The position numbers and the translations under genes were made by a program. Below, piece by piece: positions 18,241 through 27,891 of a stretch of 64,000 nt of DNA. The stretch spans positions 1 to 64,000 of the forward strand of contig NZ_JAQTIC010000007.1 in NCBI RefSeq assembly GCF_029433445.1, written 5' to 3'. The first letter of the stretch is position 1. Each line of letters starts with the position of its first letter. The notes under the pieces were generated by a model. It made no database searches, was not told where the DNA came from, and worked only from the letters and a program-made list of their open reading frames with translations. Source of the DNA: Lactobacillus sp. ESL0701. GTDB taxonomy: Bacteria > Bacillota > Bacilli > Lactobacillales > Lactobacillaceae.

Positions 18241-19578
18241 ATGGCAAAGACAATTACAGCAGATGATATTAGACAGAGCGTTGCTGATAATGACGTGCGC
18301 TTTTTACGATTGGCATTTACGGACATCAACGGTACTTCAAAGGCCGTTGAGGTGCCAAATAGCCAACTTGAAAAAGTTTTAAGTAATGACATTCGTTTTG
18401 ACGGTTCTTCAATCGACGGTTTTGTTCGTTTGGAAGAAAGCGACATGGTTTTGTATCCAGATTTCTCAACTTGGGCAGTATTGCCATGGACTGATAGTCA
18501 AGGTGGCAAGATTGGTCGACTGATTTGTTCAGTTCATACAACTGACGGTAAGCCGTTTGATGGCGACCCACGTAACAACTTGAAGCGAGTTGTTGAACAA
18601 ATGAAGACAATGGGTTTTTCTGCTTTCGATATTGGTTTTGAAGCAGAATTCCACTTGTTGAAGTTAGATGAAAATGATAATTGGACTACTCAAGTGCCGG
18701 ATCACGCTTCATACTTTGACATGACCTCAAATGATGAAAGTGCAAGTTGTCGTCGGGAAATTGTTGAAACACTTGAGAGCATTGGCTTTGAAGTTGAGGC
18801 TGCTCACCATGAAGTTGGTGACGGTCAACAAGAAATTGACTTTAAATTCGATGATGCATTAACAACTGCTGACCGTGTGCAAACCTTTAAGATGGTTGTT
18901 CGCGAAGTTGCCAGAAAGCATAACTTGTTTGCGACATTTATGGCTAAGCCGCTTCAAGGTCAAGCTGGTAATGGGATGCACACTAACATGTCCTTGTTCA
19001 AAGATGGTAAGAATGTTTTTTATGACAAGAATAATGAATACCACCTATCAAATACCGCACTTTACTTCCTAAACGGAATTTTGACCCATGCGCGGGCAAT
19101 TACAGCAATTGGTAACCCAACTGTTAACTCATACAAGCGGTTGATTCCCGGCTTTGAAGCACCAGTTTATATTTCTTGGGCTTCAAAGAACCGTTCACCA
19201 ATGATCCGGATTCCATCAGCTGAAGAGATTAATACTCGCTTGGAGATGCGTTCTGCTGACCCAACTGCTAACCCATACTTGCTACTTGCTGCATGTTTAA
19301 CTGCTGGACTTGACGGTATTAAGAGAGCGGAAATGCCAATGGATCCAATTACTTCTAACTTATTTGAAATGAGTGAAGAAAAACGTGAAGAATTGGGAAT
19401 CAAACCATTGCCAGCAACTTTGCACAGTGCCTTAAAAGCATTCAAGGCTGATAAGTTAATCCAAGATGCTTTGGGTAAACACCTATCGTCCAGTTTTATT
19501 TCTTCTAAGGAATTAGAATGGTCACAATATACCCAAACTGTTTCTGACTGGGAAAGAAATAAGTACATGGGTTATTAA
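18241..19578 (+). CDS. glnA: Glutamine synthetase, type I
   Basis: The enzyme makes glutamine from glutamate, ammonia and ATP. The 445-residue length and the absence of an adenylylation insertion fit the GSI-alpha form of Firmicutes. Visible motifs are FDGSSIDGF near the N-terminus, FEAEFHL (metal-binding Glu), the [12 protein letters not shown] region, [17 protein letters not shown], and [10 protein letters not shown] start at ATG 18241, with AGGTG six bases upstream, and not at a GTG nine bases earlier that overlaps this site. It appears monocistronic, with its own promoter and terminator. Confidence 0.97.
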   Translation: MAKTITADDIRQSVADNDVRFLRLAFTDINGTSKAVEVPNSQLEKVLSNDIRFDGSSIDGFVRLEESDMVLYPDFSTWAVLPWTDSQGGKIGRLICSVHTTDGKPFDGDPRNNLKRVVEQMKTMGFSAFDIGFEAEFHLLKLDENDNWTTQVPDHASYFDMTSNDESASCRREIVETLESIGFEVEAAHHEVGDGQQEIDFKFDDALTTADRVQTFKMVVREVARKHNLFATFMAKPLQGQAGNGMHTNMSLFKDGKNVFYDKNNEYHLSNTALYFLNGILTHARAITAIGNPTVNSYKRLIPGFEAPVYISWASKNRSPMIRIPSAEEINTRLEMRSADPTANPYLLLAACLTAGLDGIKRAEMPMDPITSNLFEMSEEKREELGIKPLPATLHSALKAFKADKLIQDALGKHLSSSFISSKELEWSQYTQTVSDWERNKYMGY

Positions 19579-19597
19579 TTAATAAATTGATTTATTC

Positions 19598-19635
19598 AAA
19601 AGAACTGCTTGATTATTTTCGGGCAGTTCTTTTTT
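19598..19635 (+). terminator. Terminator of glnA
   Basis: AAAAGAACTGC and GCAGTTCTTTTTT flank a 12-base loop. Confidence 0.85.
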
Positions 19636-19724
19636 GTTAATTATAAAATAAACAATAGAACCATTAATTAAACTTTTATTAAGTGGTAGAATTATCATGT
19701 TAATGAATTTTGTGAGGATAAAAA

Positions 19725-20903
19725 GTGGCACAGCATAAATCGATTTATACTAAAGATGTAATATTAGTAATGGCGGCATCGTTTTTCTTTATGTTTAGTA
19801 CGATGTTTGTTAATCCATTGATTAATGGTTACGCCAAGAGTCTTGGTGCCAGCAGTGCATTTGCGGGGATTATCGTGGGAATTATGAGTATTGCCGCGAT
19901 GTTTTTGCGACCAATTGCCGGTAACTTAACGGATAAGTTTTCTAAGTATCGCTTATCACTAATTGGTGGCATTTTAATTTTTATTGGTGTAACTGGCTAT
20001 GTCTTTGCTCCTAAAAGTGGTTGGCTGCTGTTGTTTAGGCTGATTAATGGTGCTGGGTATGTCTTAGACACGGTTTGTATGACAACTTGGCTGGCATTCT
20101 TGGTACCACGTGAGCATGTTGGTGAAGCGATGGGCTTTTACGGTTTAATGAATGCTTTAGCAATGGCTGTGGCACCAGCACTGGCAATTAATGTTTATCA
20201 AAAAACAGGTTATCGCATAGCGATTATTGCTTCTGCGGTATCTTCTTTTTTGATGATTATTACAATTAATTTTGTTGGTAACCATGCTAAGCCCCAGAAA
20301 AAGGCAGTGGGGGGTAATGCACCTAAGCACTTCAAGATTATTGAAGTCAAAGACTTGCCGATTGCCTTACTCACGACCTTGTTTGCCTTTCCGTATTTTG
20401 CGACTCAAGCAGACCTTGTAACTTATGCGCAAGAGCGTCACTTGAATGTTGCGGTGGGGTCATACTTTCTAATTTATGCAGTTGTGTTATTAATAATTAG
20501 AATAGGACTTAAGAATTTATTTGATACAGTTCGTTTTGGTGTGTGGTTCTGGCTTAGTACCATCGCTACGGCTATTTATTTGGTATTATTAGCCGTCATG
20601 AAAAGTAACTGGGAAATGGGACTTGCTGCTTGCGGGATGGCAATTGGCTATGGCGTTATTTATTCGGTTTTGCAGTCGACGGCGCTCTTACTTGCGCCAA
20701 TCAATGAGCAGGGCTTAGCTAGCAGCACCTTTTATTTAGGACTAGACATTGGGATGTCCTTTGGACCGATCATTATGGGGTTTGTGAATGATCTGCTGCC
20801 GATTAGGTACTTCTATCTAGTTCAGTTGTTACTAATCCCATTAATGATTATTGTTTATCTGTGTTATCGCAAACGATTAAATAGCGCGATTAGTAACCAT
20901 TAA
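19725..20903 (+). CDS. Major facilitator superfamily transporter
   Basis: The 392-residue polytopic protein has about 12 hydrophobic segments and the MFS loop 2-3 signature in RPIAGNLTDKFSKYR. The fold is that of drug/metabolite efflux MFS permeases, but no substrate can be named. Translation starts at GTG 19725 preceded by TGAGGAT. It stands alone between glnA and the amino-acid permease gene. A weak hairpin and T-run follow. Confidence 0.85.
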   Translation: MAQHKSIYTKDVILVMAASFFFMFSTMFVNPLINGYAKSLGASSAFAGIIVGIMSIAAMFLRPIAGNLTDKFSKYRLSLIGGILIFIGVTGYVFAPKSGWLLLFRLINGAGYVLDTVCMTTWLAFLVPREHVGEAMGFYGLMNALAMAVAPALAINVYQKTGYRIAIIASAVSSFLMIITINFVGNHAKPQKKAVGGNAPKHFKIIEVKDLPIALLTTLFAFPYFATQADLVTYAQERHLNVAVGSYFLIYAVVLLIIRIGLKNLFDTVRFGVWFWLSTIATAIYLVLLAVMKSNWEMGLAACGMAIGYGVIYSVLQSTALLLAPINEQGLASSTFYLGLDIGMSFGPIIMGFVNDLLPIRYFYLVQLLLIPLMIIVYLCYRKRLNSAISNH

Positions 20904-20914
20904 TTTACAAAGAT

Positions 20915-20939
20915 AGGGCTGATCTGCTCTGCCTTTTTT
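20915..20939 (+). terminator. Possible weak terminator after the MFS gene
   Basis: AGGGC and GCCTT form a five-base stem followed by TTTTTT. It is short, hence low confidence. Confidence 0.4.
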
Positions 20940-21046
20940 CTGTATCCACTTTATTAAAATTAAATTACATAAAGATAAGAGCTTTTGAATAAATGCTGAA
21001 AAAGGTTCATAATAGTAAGGTCTATTTTAAAAAGGAGCTACTATTT

Positions 21047-22540
21047 ATGGATAAAAAACAGCCGAACAAAATTACCCTCGGCACGTTAATTTTAATGATC
21101 TTCTCGTCCATCTTTGGATTCAGTAATTCACTGACCGCGTATTATCAAATGGGTTATGCAAGTATCATTTGGTATGTGATCGCGGCAATTCTGTTCTTTT
21201 TGCCATCTGCATTAATCTTTGCGGAGTATGGCGCATCTTTTAAGGGCGTCAAGGGTGGTATTTTTTCTTGGCTTGAAGAATCAGCTAATGAAAAGGTGGC
21301 ATTTGTAGGGACCTTTATTTGGTTGGCTGCTTGGGTCGTGTGGCTGGTTTCTTCCACGCAATTTTTCCTTGTTGCGCTATCGACCTTAATTTCGGGTAAA
21401 GACATGACGCAAACCTGGCATTTGGGCTTTTTGTCATCAACTCAACTATTAGGTGTTCTTGAAGTTGCCTTCATGGTGATTGTCACGTTCTTTGCTGCTA
21501 AAGGAATTGACAAGATTACAGCTGTTGATAAAGTCGGCGGGGCTTTTGCAATTATTATTGCACTAGGCTTCATGTTGGCATCACTGGTCGTATTTGCCTT
21601 TAGTCATGGGCATTTCGCTGAACCAGTTACGGCAATGAACTTTACCAAGTCACCTAATCCAGCCTTTCAGACACCGGTAGCAGTATTATCATTTATTGTT
21701 TATGCACTATTTGCTTATGGTGGTCTTGAAACTTCGGCTGGGGTCATTGATTCAGTTGACAAACCTGAGAAGACTTTCCCTAAGGCCATGATGGCAGCAA
21801 TGGCTTTGATGACTGGACTTTATGTAATTAATATTTTGATGTGTGGTATTTCAACTAATTGGACTGCGATTCTGGGTGCAAAGAATGTTAACATTGCCAA
21901 TATGGAATATGTCTTAGTCAACAATTTGGGAATTGTGATGGGGCACAGCATGGGCTTATCGCAATCTGCTACACTGGCATTAGGAACGATTTTTTCCCGG
22001 CTTGCCGGCTTAGCTGATGTTTTGTCCGGAATTTCCGCAGCCTTCTTAATGGTTTATTCACCAATCAAATCCTTTATTGAAGGTTGTGATGCGCGGCTGT
22101 TACCTAAAAAATTAGTGAAATTAAATAAGCACAATATGCCTGAACGGGCAATGTGGGTCCAGGCAGCACTAATTAGTGTCATTATCTTGTTTATATCCTT
22201 TGGTGGTAATGCTGCGGGACAATTTTACACGATTTTAATGGATATGATGAACGTTTCTTCAAGCGTGCCGTACCTGTTCTTGATTGGGGTATTTCCATTC
22301 TTTAAGATGAAAAAGGATATTGATCGCCCATTTGTCTTTATCAAAGGTAAGGGCAAGGTCTGGGCAGTAACGATTCTTGTCTGGCTGGTTGTTGCCATGG
22401 GAATTATCTTTACGTGTGTTGAACCAATGTTATCTGGAGACTATATGACGTCGTTCTGGACGGCAATTGGACCAGTTGCCTTTGGTGTCATTGCTTATGT
22501 TTATTACACTTATCGTGAGCACCATGATGCAAAATTTTAA
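21047..22540 (+). CDS. APC-superfamily amino acid permease (glutamate/GABA antiporter type, YjeM-like)
   Basis: The 497-residue permease has about 12 hydrophobic segments. The N-terminal pattern (LGTLILMIFSSIFGF, then PSALIFAEYGASFKGVKGG and YGGLETSAGVIDSVDKPEKTFPKA) is that of the APC superfamily, closest in my recognition to the glutamate:GABA antiporter group and YjeM. The substrate is uncertain. The start is ATG 21047 because AAAGGAG at 21031-21037 lies just upstream; a start at 20993 would have this site internal. It ends at a strong bidirectional terminator facing pyrE. Confidence 0.85.
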   Translation: MDKKQPNKITLGTLILMIFSSIFGFSNSLTAYYQMGYASIIWYVIAAILFFLPSALIFAEYGASFKGVKGGIFSWLEESANEKVAFVGTFIWLAAWVVWLVSSTQFFLVALSTLISGKDMTQTWHLGFLSSTQLLGVLEVAFMVIVTFFAAKGIDKITAVDKVGGAFAIIIALGFMLASLVVFAFSHGHFAEPVTAMNFTKSPNPAFQTPVAVLSFIVYALFAYGGLETSAGVIDSVDKPEKTFPKAMMAAMALMTGLYVINILMCGISTNWTAILGAKNVNIANMEYVLVNNLGIVMGHSMGLSQSATLALGTIFSRLAGLADVLSGISAAFLMVYSPIKSFIEGCDARLLPKKLVKLNKHNMPERAMWVQAALISVIILFISFGGNAAGQFYTILMDMMNVSSSVPYLFLIGVFPFFKMKKDIDRPFVFIKGKGKVWAVTILVWLVVAMGIIFTCVEPMLSGDYMTSFWTAIGPVAFGVIAYVYYTYREHHDAKF

Positions 22541-22545
22541 ATTAT

Positions 22546-22588
22546 AAAAAAATCACCTGTTACTATGAAGTGCAACAGGTGATTTTTT
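22546..22588. terminator. Bidirectional terminator between the APC permease gene and pyrE
   Basis: AAAAAATCACCTGTT and AACAGGTGATTTTTT form a 15-base-pair perfect stem, serving both converging units. Confidence 0.9.
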
Positions 22589-22600
22589 AGTTTTTAGCTA

Positions 22601-23242
22601 TTATTCTTGGTTAAACTTTTTGCCCCATTGCCAAGGGTCTTCATGCCAAGTTTTAAGTGTATAATATTCAGCTTCCGTGATGTAATTCAATTCTTTTTCT
22701 TTTGCCAGCAGTTCTGGATAAGAAAGCAGAGGATTGAAGGCAATATTGGCTGCCGCAAAATTTTGCTTGGCGTCTGGCAAATAATAAGTGAAAATCGAAC
22801 TAACACCAATGACGTTGCCGCCTTCGTTTTGGGTCGCCTTAACTGCATTTAAGACAGAACCGCCGGTGGTAATTAAATCGTCAATCAAAACAATTTTGTC
22901 TTGGTCAGTAAAGCGACCTTCAATTTGCCGGCCTTTGCCGTGATCTTTAGGCTTTGGTCGGACATAAATCATTGGCAATCCCAGCTTGGCTGCGACCAAT
23001 GCAGCGTGGGGAATACCAGCAGTTGCAACACCGCCAATAATCGTGACATCAGGAAATTTAGTCTTAATTAAGGCGGCTAAATCACTGGCAATCCAATCGC
23101 GCAAGTCGGGATAAGAAACTGTCAGCCGTAAATCAGTATAGATGGGTGAGAGCATACCGCTGGCGTAAGTGAATGGCTTGTTAGGTGATACCGTAATGAT
23201 TTTTTCGGCGATTAATTTGGCAATGATTTGTTCTTGATGCAT
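22601..23242 (-). CDS. pyrE: Orotate phosphoribosyltransferase
   Basis: PyrE converts orotate and PRPP to orotidine 5'-monophosphate. The 213-residue protein has the PRPP-binding motif VLIDDLITTGGS and the conserved TYASGMLSPIYTDLR at the N-terminus. It is the second gene of the leftward pyrFE unit, with a one-base gap after the pyrF stop. Pyrimidine control is exerted by the PyrR attenuator upstream of pyrF. Confidence 0.96.
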   Translation of the reverse strand: MHQEQIIAKLIAEKIITVSPNKPFTYASGMLSPIYTDLRLTVSYPDLRDWIASDLAALIKTKFPDVTIIGGVATAGIPHAALVAAKLGLPMIYVRPKPKDHGKGRQIEGRFTDQDKIVLIDDLITTGGSVLNAVKATQNEGGNVIGVSSIFTYYLPDAKQNFAAANIAFNPLLSYPELLAKEKELNYITEAEYYTLKTWHEDPWQWGKKFNQE

Positions 23243-23243
23243 G

Positions 23244-23951
23244 TTAGTTAAACTCCTTCTTAATTGCTTGATAGGCTATTTGGGGATTAGCAGCTTGCGT
23301 AATCGGTCGACCAACAACAATTGCGCTGGCACCGTATTCTTTTGCCTGTTTTGGCGTAGCGACACGTTTTTGATCGCCATTGCTAGTTTGAGCAGGTCTA
23401 ATTCCCGGTGTAATATAGAGAAAGTCAGGACCAATTTGTGACCGGAGATTTTCAACTTCTAGCGGCGAGCAAATAACGCCATCGGCACCGGCTTTTTGTG
23501 CTGTTTGGGCAAGACTAACGACCTGTTCAGTCATTGGCAGTTGACAATTTTGCTCATCTTGCAAAATTGCATCAGAAATTGATGTTAATTCCGTCACTGC
23601 TAAGAGTTTAGGTACACTTTGACCAGCTGGCGTACCAGCAATTAAGCCGTCTTTAGCAGCTTTAATCATCTCACTGCCGCCTAATGCGTGGATAGTAATG
23701 CAAAAGACGTTTAGCGCGGCTAGTTGCTTGGCAGCATGATAGACAGTGTTAGGAATATCATGCAATTTTAAGTCTAAGAAAATATGGTATCCCTGTTTGC
23801 TTAATTTTTTAACTAGGGTACTTCCAGAATGATAAAAAAGCTCCATACCAATTTTTAAGTAAGTTTCTTGCGCTGCACCAAGCTTTGGCAAAAGTCGTGC
23901 AACTTCCTGCTCATTAGCATAATCTAGGGCGACGAAAACTGCTTTTTCCAT
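23244..23951 (-). CDS. pyrF: Orotidine 5'-phosphate decarboxylase
   Basis: PyrF decarboxylates OMP to UMP, the last step of de novo synthesis. The 235-residue TIM-barrel protein has the catalytic DxKxxD array in FLDLKLHDIPNTV and the phosphate-binding end GASAIVVGRPIT. A GGAGG site precedes the ATG. It lies first in a pyrFE unit transcribed away from the main pyr cluster. Confidence 0.96.
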   Translation of the reverse strand: MEKAVFVALDYANEQEVARLLPKLGAAQETYLKIGMELFYHSGSTLVKKLSKQGYHIFLDLKLHDIPNTVYHAAKQLAALNVFCITIHALGGSEMIKAAKDGLIAGTPAGQSVPKLLAVTELTSISDAILQDEQNCQLPMTEQVVSLAQTAQKAGADGVICSPLEVENLRSQIGPDFLYITPGIRPAQTSNGDQKRVATPKQAKEYGASAIVVGRPITQAANPQIAYQAIKKEFN

Positions 23952-23962
23952 TGCAAACCTCC

Positions 23963-24048
23963 AAAAAAAGTCTATTCTGGCACAGAGCGCGTCAAAATAG
24001 ACTTTTTGAGTAATTTAGTCATGTTTAACTTGCGGTCTCTCTGTACCG
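23963..24048 (-). promoter_or_regulatory. PyrR-dependent attenuator of pyrFE
   Basis: On the minus strand a binding loop CGGTACAGAGAGACCG (24033-24048) matches the PyrR anti-antiterminator core (CAGAGAG in a hairpin loop). It is followed by a terminator with stem AAAGTCTATT/AATAGACTTT and T-run (23963-24007) ending just before the pyrF ribosome site. UMP-bound PyrR should stabilise the first hairpin and cause termination. Confidence 0.85.
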
Positions 24049-24068
24049 TTTAAAGTTCATTGTTAGTA

Positions 24069-24097
24069 AGTCTAGCATCATCTTACCCAAAAGACAA
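24069..24097 (-). promoter_or_regulatory. Promoter of pyrFE
   Basis: On the minus strand TTGTCT and TAGACT are spaced 17 bases apart. The transcript would start shortly before the PyrR-binding hairpin. Confidence 0.55.
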
Positions 24098-24200
24098 CTA
24101 ATTCTTGCTAGTAATTTTGATAAATGTTAATGCTGATAGTTTATTTTGGTATAATTATCATAAATTTAGGTGGATTTTTTATTAAGAAAAGGAATAAAAA

Positions 24201-25058
24201 ATGAGTAAGAAGCGAAAGAAACATATTATTACTTGGTCAATTATTATTTTAGTTTTGCTGGTTGCCGGCTGGTTTAGCTTCGGTCCAGGAATTTCTAATA
24301 ATACACCAAAGCAGCGGGTAGTGACGATCGGCGTTGTCGGCGAAAGTAATTCTGAACATGTAATTTGGCAGCATGTTGCCCAAAAGGCCAAGCGTGATTA
24401 TGGCATTATCGTCAAGACCAAGGTCTTTACGGATTACAATCAGCCGAATAAGGCCTTGCGTGATGGCGAAATCGATCTAAATGCAATTCAAACAACAACC
24501 TTTATGCATACTTGGTCCAAGGCTAACCATGCCAATATTGTTTCAATTGGTAAAACTTATATTGCGCCCATTCGGCTATATTCCAAAAAGTATCACAAGT
24601 TAAGTCAGTTGCCGCAAGGTGCCACGATTGCGATCCCTAATGATGCCGCAACCGAATCGCGGGCACTTCATGTTTTAAAAAATGCTAAGTTAATCCGGCT
24701 GACTGCGGGTAAAAAGTTGAAGACGATCGCGGATATTACAAGCAATCCGCGGCATATCAAGATTAAAGAAGTCAGTGATGAGCAGTGCGCGCGGATTATT
24801 AATTCCGTTGATGCCGTAATTGTTAATAATGATTTTGCCGTACCAGCAGGTCTTGGCCCTAAAGAAACGATTTACGTTGAGCCAATCAATAAGGAGTCGG
24901 CAGGTGCAATTAATAATATCTGTACTACGGCAGCTAAGAAGAACGATCCCGACTATCAACATGTTGTAAAATGTTATCAAACTGCAGAAACCAAGAAGCT
25001 TTATCGTAAATTTTATGGTTCAATGCAGCAGGCTGTATGGGACGTCGAGTTGAAATAA
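24201..25058 (+). CDS. MetQ/NlpA-like substrate-binding protein without a lipobox
   Basis: The 285-residue protein matches NlpA/MetQ-type ABC binding proteins that capture methionine or similar ligands (VVTIGVVGESNSEHVIWQHV, DLNAIQTTTFMHTW, TIAIPNDAATESRALHVL). The N-terminus is basic (MSKKRKKH) followed by one hydrophobic helix ending GWFSFGPG. There is no Cys for lipidation, so it should be membrane-anchored by the helix. No permease or ATPase gene is adjacent; it sits between pyrFE and pyrD, so it must work with an ABC transporter encoded elsewhere or have another role. Confidence 0.78.
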   Translation: MSKKRKKHIITWSIIILVLLVAGWFSFGPGISNNTPKQRVVTIGVVGESNSEHVIWQHVAQKAKRDYGIIVKTKVFTDYNQPNKALRDGEIDLNAIQTTTFMHTWSKANHANIVSIGKTYIAPIRLYSKKYHKLSQLPQGATIAIPNDAATESRALHVLKNAKLIRLTAGKKLKTIADITSNPRHIKIKEVSDEQCARIINSVDAVIVNNDFAVPAGLGPKETIYVEPINKESAGAINNICTTAAKKNDPDYQHVVKCYQTAETKKLYRKFYGSMQQAVWDVELK

Positions 25059-25068
25059 AAATTAAATC

Positions 25069-25096
25069 TTGGCAAATAATTAAAAACGTGTAAAAT
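25069..25096 (+). promoter_or_regulatory. Probable pyrD promoter
   Basis: TTGGCA and TAAAAT are spaced 16 bases apart. The ~45-base leader to pyrD shows no PyrR-binding loop and no terminator. Confidence 0.55.
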
Positions 25097-25148
25097 AAAC
25101 TGCGAAAATAATTGTAATGTCTGTGAGCATACATTTTTGGAGGTAAAG

Positions 25149-26072
25149 ATGACTAATCTTAGTGTAAAATTACCCGGTCTATACTTGAAAAACCCGGTGA
25201 TGCCAGCAAGTGGCACCTTTGGCTTCGGCGATGTTCCCGCTGCTAACAAGTTTGACTTAAATGAGTTAGGAGCGTTGGTACTGAAAACAACAACGCCGCA
25301 AGCGCGACTTGGTAACCCGCAGCCGCAAATTGCGGTTTTAGAATCTGGAGTGTTAAATTCGGTAGGATTAACTAATCCCGGAGTTAGCAAGGTTGTCAGT
25401 GAAAAAATCCCAGCTGTGCGTCAAAAATATCCCAACTTACCAATTATTGCTAGTGTTGGCGGCAGCAGTAAATCTGACTATGTGCAGGTAGCAAAAGAAT
25501 TGTCTGAATCTGGTTTGGTAGATGCACTAGAACTTAATTTTTCCTGTCCTAATGTGGCTCGCGGTGGCATGACCTTTGGCGTTCATCCGGAATTGGTCGA
25601 ACAGCTGACAACTGCCATTAAACAAGTAGTTATGGTGCCAATTTATGTCAAGTTAACGCCCAACGTCACCTCAATTACTGAGATTGCTCGTGCTGCAGAG
25701 GGTGGCGGCGCCGATGGTCTGTCGCTAATTAATACAGTGATGGGTTTGCGGATAAATCTTGAAACGCGTAAACCATTTTTGGGTAATAATGTTGGTGGTC
25801 TTTCAGGCAGTGGTATTAAGCCGCTTGCTCTATATCAAGTTCATCAGGTCTATCAGGCAACTAAGCTGCCAATTATTGGCATGGGCGGCATTGCAAGTGC
25901 TGAAGACGTAGTTGAATTTATGTTGGCAGGAGCTAGTGCTGTGGCAATTGGCAGTGCGCATTTTTACGATGATTTAGCCTGTCCGCATATTATTCAAAAA
26001 TTGCCGGCATTGTTAAATAAGTTAGGTGTTAGCGATGTCAATGATCTTGTCGGACAAGCTCAATTTAATTAA
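25149..26072 (+). CDS. pyrD: Dihydroorotate dehydrogenase, class 1 catalytic subunit
   Basis: PyrD oxidises dihydroorotate to orotate with FMN. The 307-residue protein has the family start [22 protein letters not shown], the active-site Cys in [11 protein letters not shown], and the FMN-phosphate region [25 protein letters not shown]. The active-site Cys and overall pattern fit class 1B, which normally pairs with the iron-sulfur/FAD subunit PyrK; no pyrK is present in this window. I start at ATG 25149 with GGAGG at 25139-25143. It has its own promoter and lies between the MetQ-like gene and pyrR. Confidence 0.93.
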   Translation: MTNLSVKLPGLYLKNPVMPASGTFGFGDVPAANKFDLNELGALVLKTTTPQARLGNPQPQIAVLESGVLNSVGLTNPGVSKVVSEKIPAVRQKYPNLPIIASVGGSSKSDYVQVAKELSESGLVDALELNFSCPNVARGGMTFGVHPELVEQLTTAIKQVVMVPIYVKLTPNVTSITEIARAAEGGGADGLSLINTVMGLRINLETRKPFLGNNVGGLSGSGIKPLALYQVHQVYQATKLPIIGMGGIASAEDVVEFMLAGASAVAIGSAHFYDDLACPHIIQKLPALLNKLGVSDVNDLVGQAQFN

Positions 26073-26081
26073 AAATTTAAT

Positions 26082-26110
26082 TTGACAATTATTATAATTG
26101 TCCGTATATT
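26082..26110 (+). promoter_or_regulatory. Promoter of the pyrR-pyrB-pyrC-pyrAA-pyrAB unit
   Basis: TTGACA and TATATT are spaced exactly 17 bases apart, 22 bases before the PyrR-binding loop. Confidence 0.75.
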
Positions 26111-26131
26111 TAACTTAATATTCCTTTAATT

Positions 26132-26197
26132 AGTCCAGAGAGGCTAGCAAGGCAAGCGAGTTAGCGCCTGGTCTCATCGACTAGGTGCTTTTGTTTT
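26132..26197 (+). promoter_or_regulatory. PyrR attenuator upstream of pyrR
   Basis: AGTCCAGAGAGGCT (26132-26145) is an exact match to the PyrR-binding consensus. It is followed by a terminator hairpin (GCGCCTGGTC with GACTAGGTGC, 26164-26190) and a T-rich run. PyrR thus autoregulates its own gene. Confidence 0.9.
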
Positions 26198-26199
26198 AG

Positions 26200-26766
<567 letters not shown>

Positions 26767-26803
26767 CATAATATAATTAATTTAATCATTCAACCATTTA
26801 ATT

Positions 26804-26909
26804 GACTCCAGAGAGGGTCAGAAGGGTTTGAGTTCTTTTGGAGTATCTTAAAATAGGTCCAAAATCCCTTTTGATTAACCTGGAGCAATCTAAATGCTTC
26901 AGGTTTTTT
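26804..26909 (+). promoter_or_regulatory. PyrR attenuator between pyrR and pyrB
   Basis: GACTCCAGAGAGGGTC (26804-26819) carries the PyrR-binding core in a small hairpin. A terminator of AACCTGGAGCA pairing with TGCTTCAGGTT plus T-run ends at 26909. This second checkpoint lets pyrB onward be controlled separately from pyrR. Confidence 0.88.
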
Positions 26910-26934
26910 GTATCTTAAAGAAAGGGTTTTGACC

Positions 26935-27891
26935 ATGAAAAATTATAATCTTGTTAGTTTACCGCATTTTGTGAGTGTCGCCGGCTTACAGGCAGCTGAA
27001 GTACGCGCCTTGATTGACCGTGCAGAGTATTTTAAGCGTGGTGGGGCTAGACTCAAATTATCTAGACCAGTTTATGTGACCAACATGTTTTTTGAAAATT
27101 CAAGTCGAACCCATACCAGCTTTGAAATTGCGGAGCGTAAATTGGGCTTGACAGTTATTCCCTTTGATCCGGCTCATAGTTCAGTTAAAAAGGGTGAGAC
27201 CCTATATGATACCTCGCTAACTATGGCGGCCTTGGGGGTCGACCTTGAAGTTATTCGCCATCCGCAAAATGAATATTACAATGAGTTAATTTCCCTAGAA
27301 CCCGGGCAGCACTTAAATATTGGGGTCATTAATGCCGGTGATGGCAGTGGTCAGCACCCATCGCAATGTCTGCTTGACATGATGACAATTCACGAGCACT
27401 TTGGTCATTTTGAGAATTTGAAAGTAGCAATCGTTGGTGACATTACTAATTCTCGAGTAGCTAAAAGTAATATGGAATTATTAACTCAGCTTGGTGCGCA
27501 AGTTTACTTTTCTGGACCGGAATATTGGTATGACAAGCAGTTTGACCAATATGGGCAGTTTGCCCCGCTTGACGATCTGATTGGTCAAGTTGATGTGCTG
27601 ATGTTACTGCGCGTTCAGCATGAGCGTCATGCAGGTGACCTGAATGAAAGTAAGTTTGATCCAGTGCAATATCACGAGCAATTTGGGGTTAATGAACGCC
27701 GCTATCATGCACTAAAGAAGGATGCAATTATCATGCATCCAGGTCCGATTAATCGTGATGTTGAACTGGCTGGTAAACTGGTCGAAGCACCCAAGAGCAT
27801 GTTCACTTGCCAGATGCAAAATGGGGTCTTTATGCGGATGGCAATGATTGAGGCTGTAATGCGCGGTCGCCAGTTGGGAGGACTAGAATAA
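26935..27891 (+). CDS. pyrB: Aspartate carbamoyltransferase catalytic subunit
   Basis: PyrB joins carbamoyl phosphate and aspartate. The 318-residue protein has the carbamoyl-phosphate motif [12 protein letters not shown], the [11 protein letters not shown] segment and the aspartate-binding [12 protein letters not shown] start at ATG 26935 with AAAGGG upstream; a TTG at 26908 would start inside the attenuator's T-run. No regulatory pyrI is present, as usual in Firmicutes. The stop overlaps the pyrC start by one base. Confidence 0.96.
   Translation: MKNYNLVSLPHFVSVAGLQAAEVRALIDRAEYFKRGGARLKLSRPVYVTNMFFENSSRTHTSFEIAERKLGLTVIPFDPAHSSVKKGETLYDTSLTMAALGVDLEVIRHPQNEYYNELISLEPGQHLNIGVINAGDGSGQHPSQCLLDMMTIHEHFGHFENLKVAIVGDITNSRVAKSNMELLTQLGAQVYFSGPEYWYDKQFDQYGQFAPLDDLIGQVDVLMLLRVQHERHAGDLNESKFDPVQYHEQFGVNERRYHALKKDAIIMHPGPINRDVELAGKLVEAPKSMFTCQMQNGVFMRMAMIEAVMRGRQLGGLE

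Noticed and set aside
26908-26934. TTG start for pyrB
   Set aside because: It lies at the end of the attenuator T-run with no ribosome site; ATG 26935 has AAAGGG upstream.
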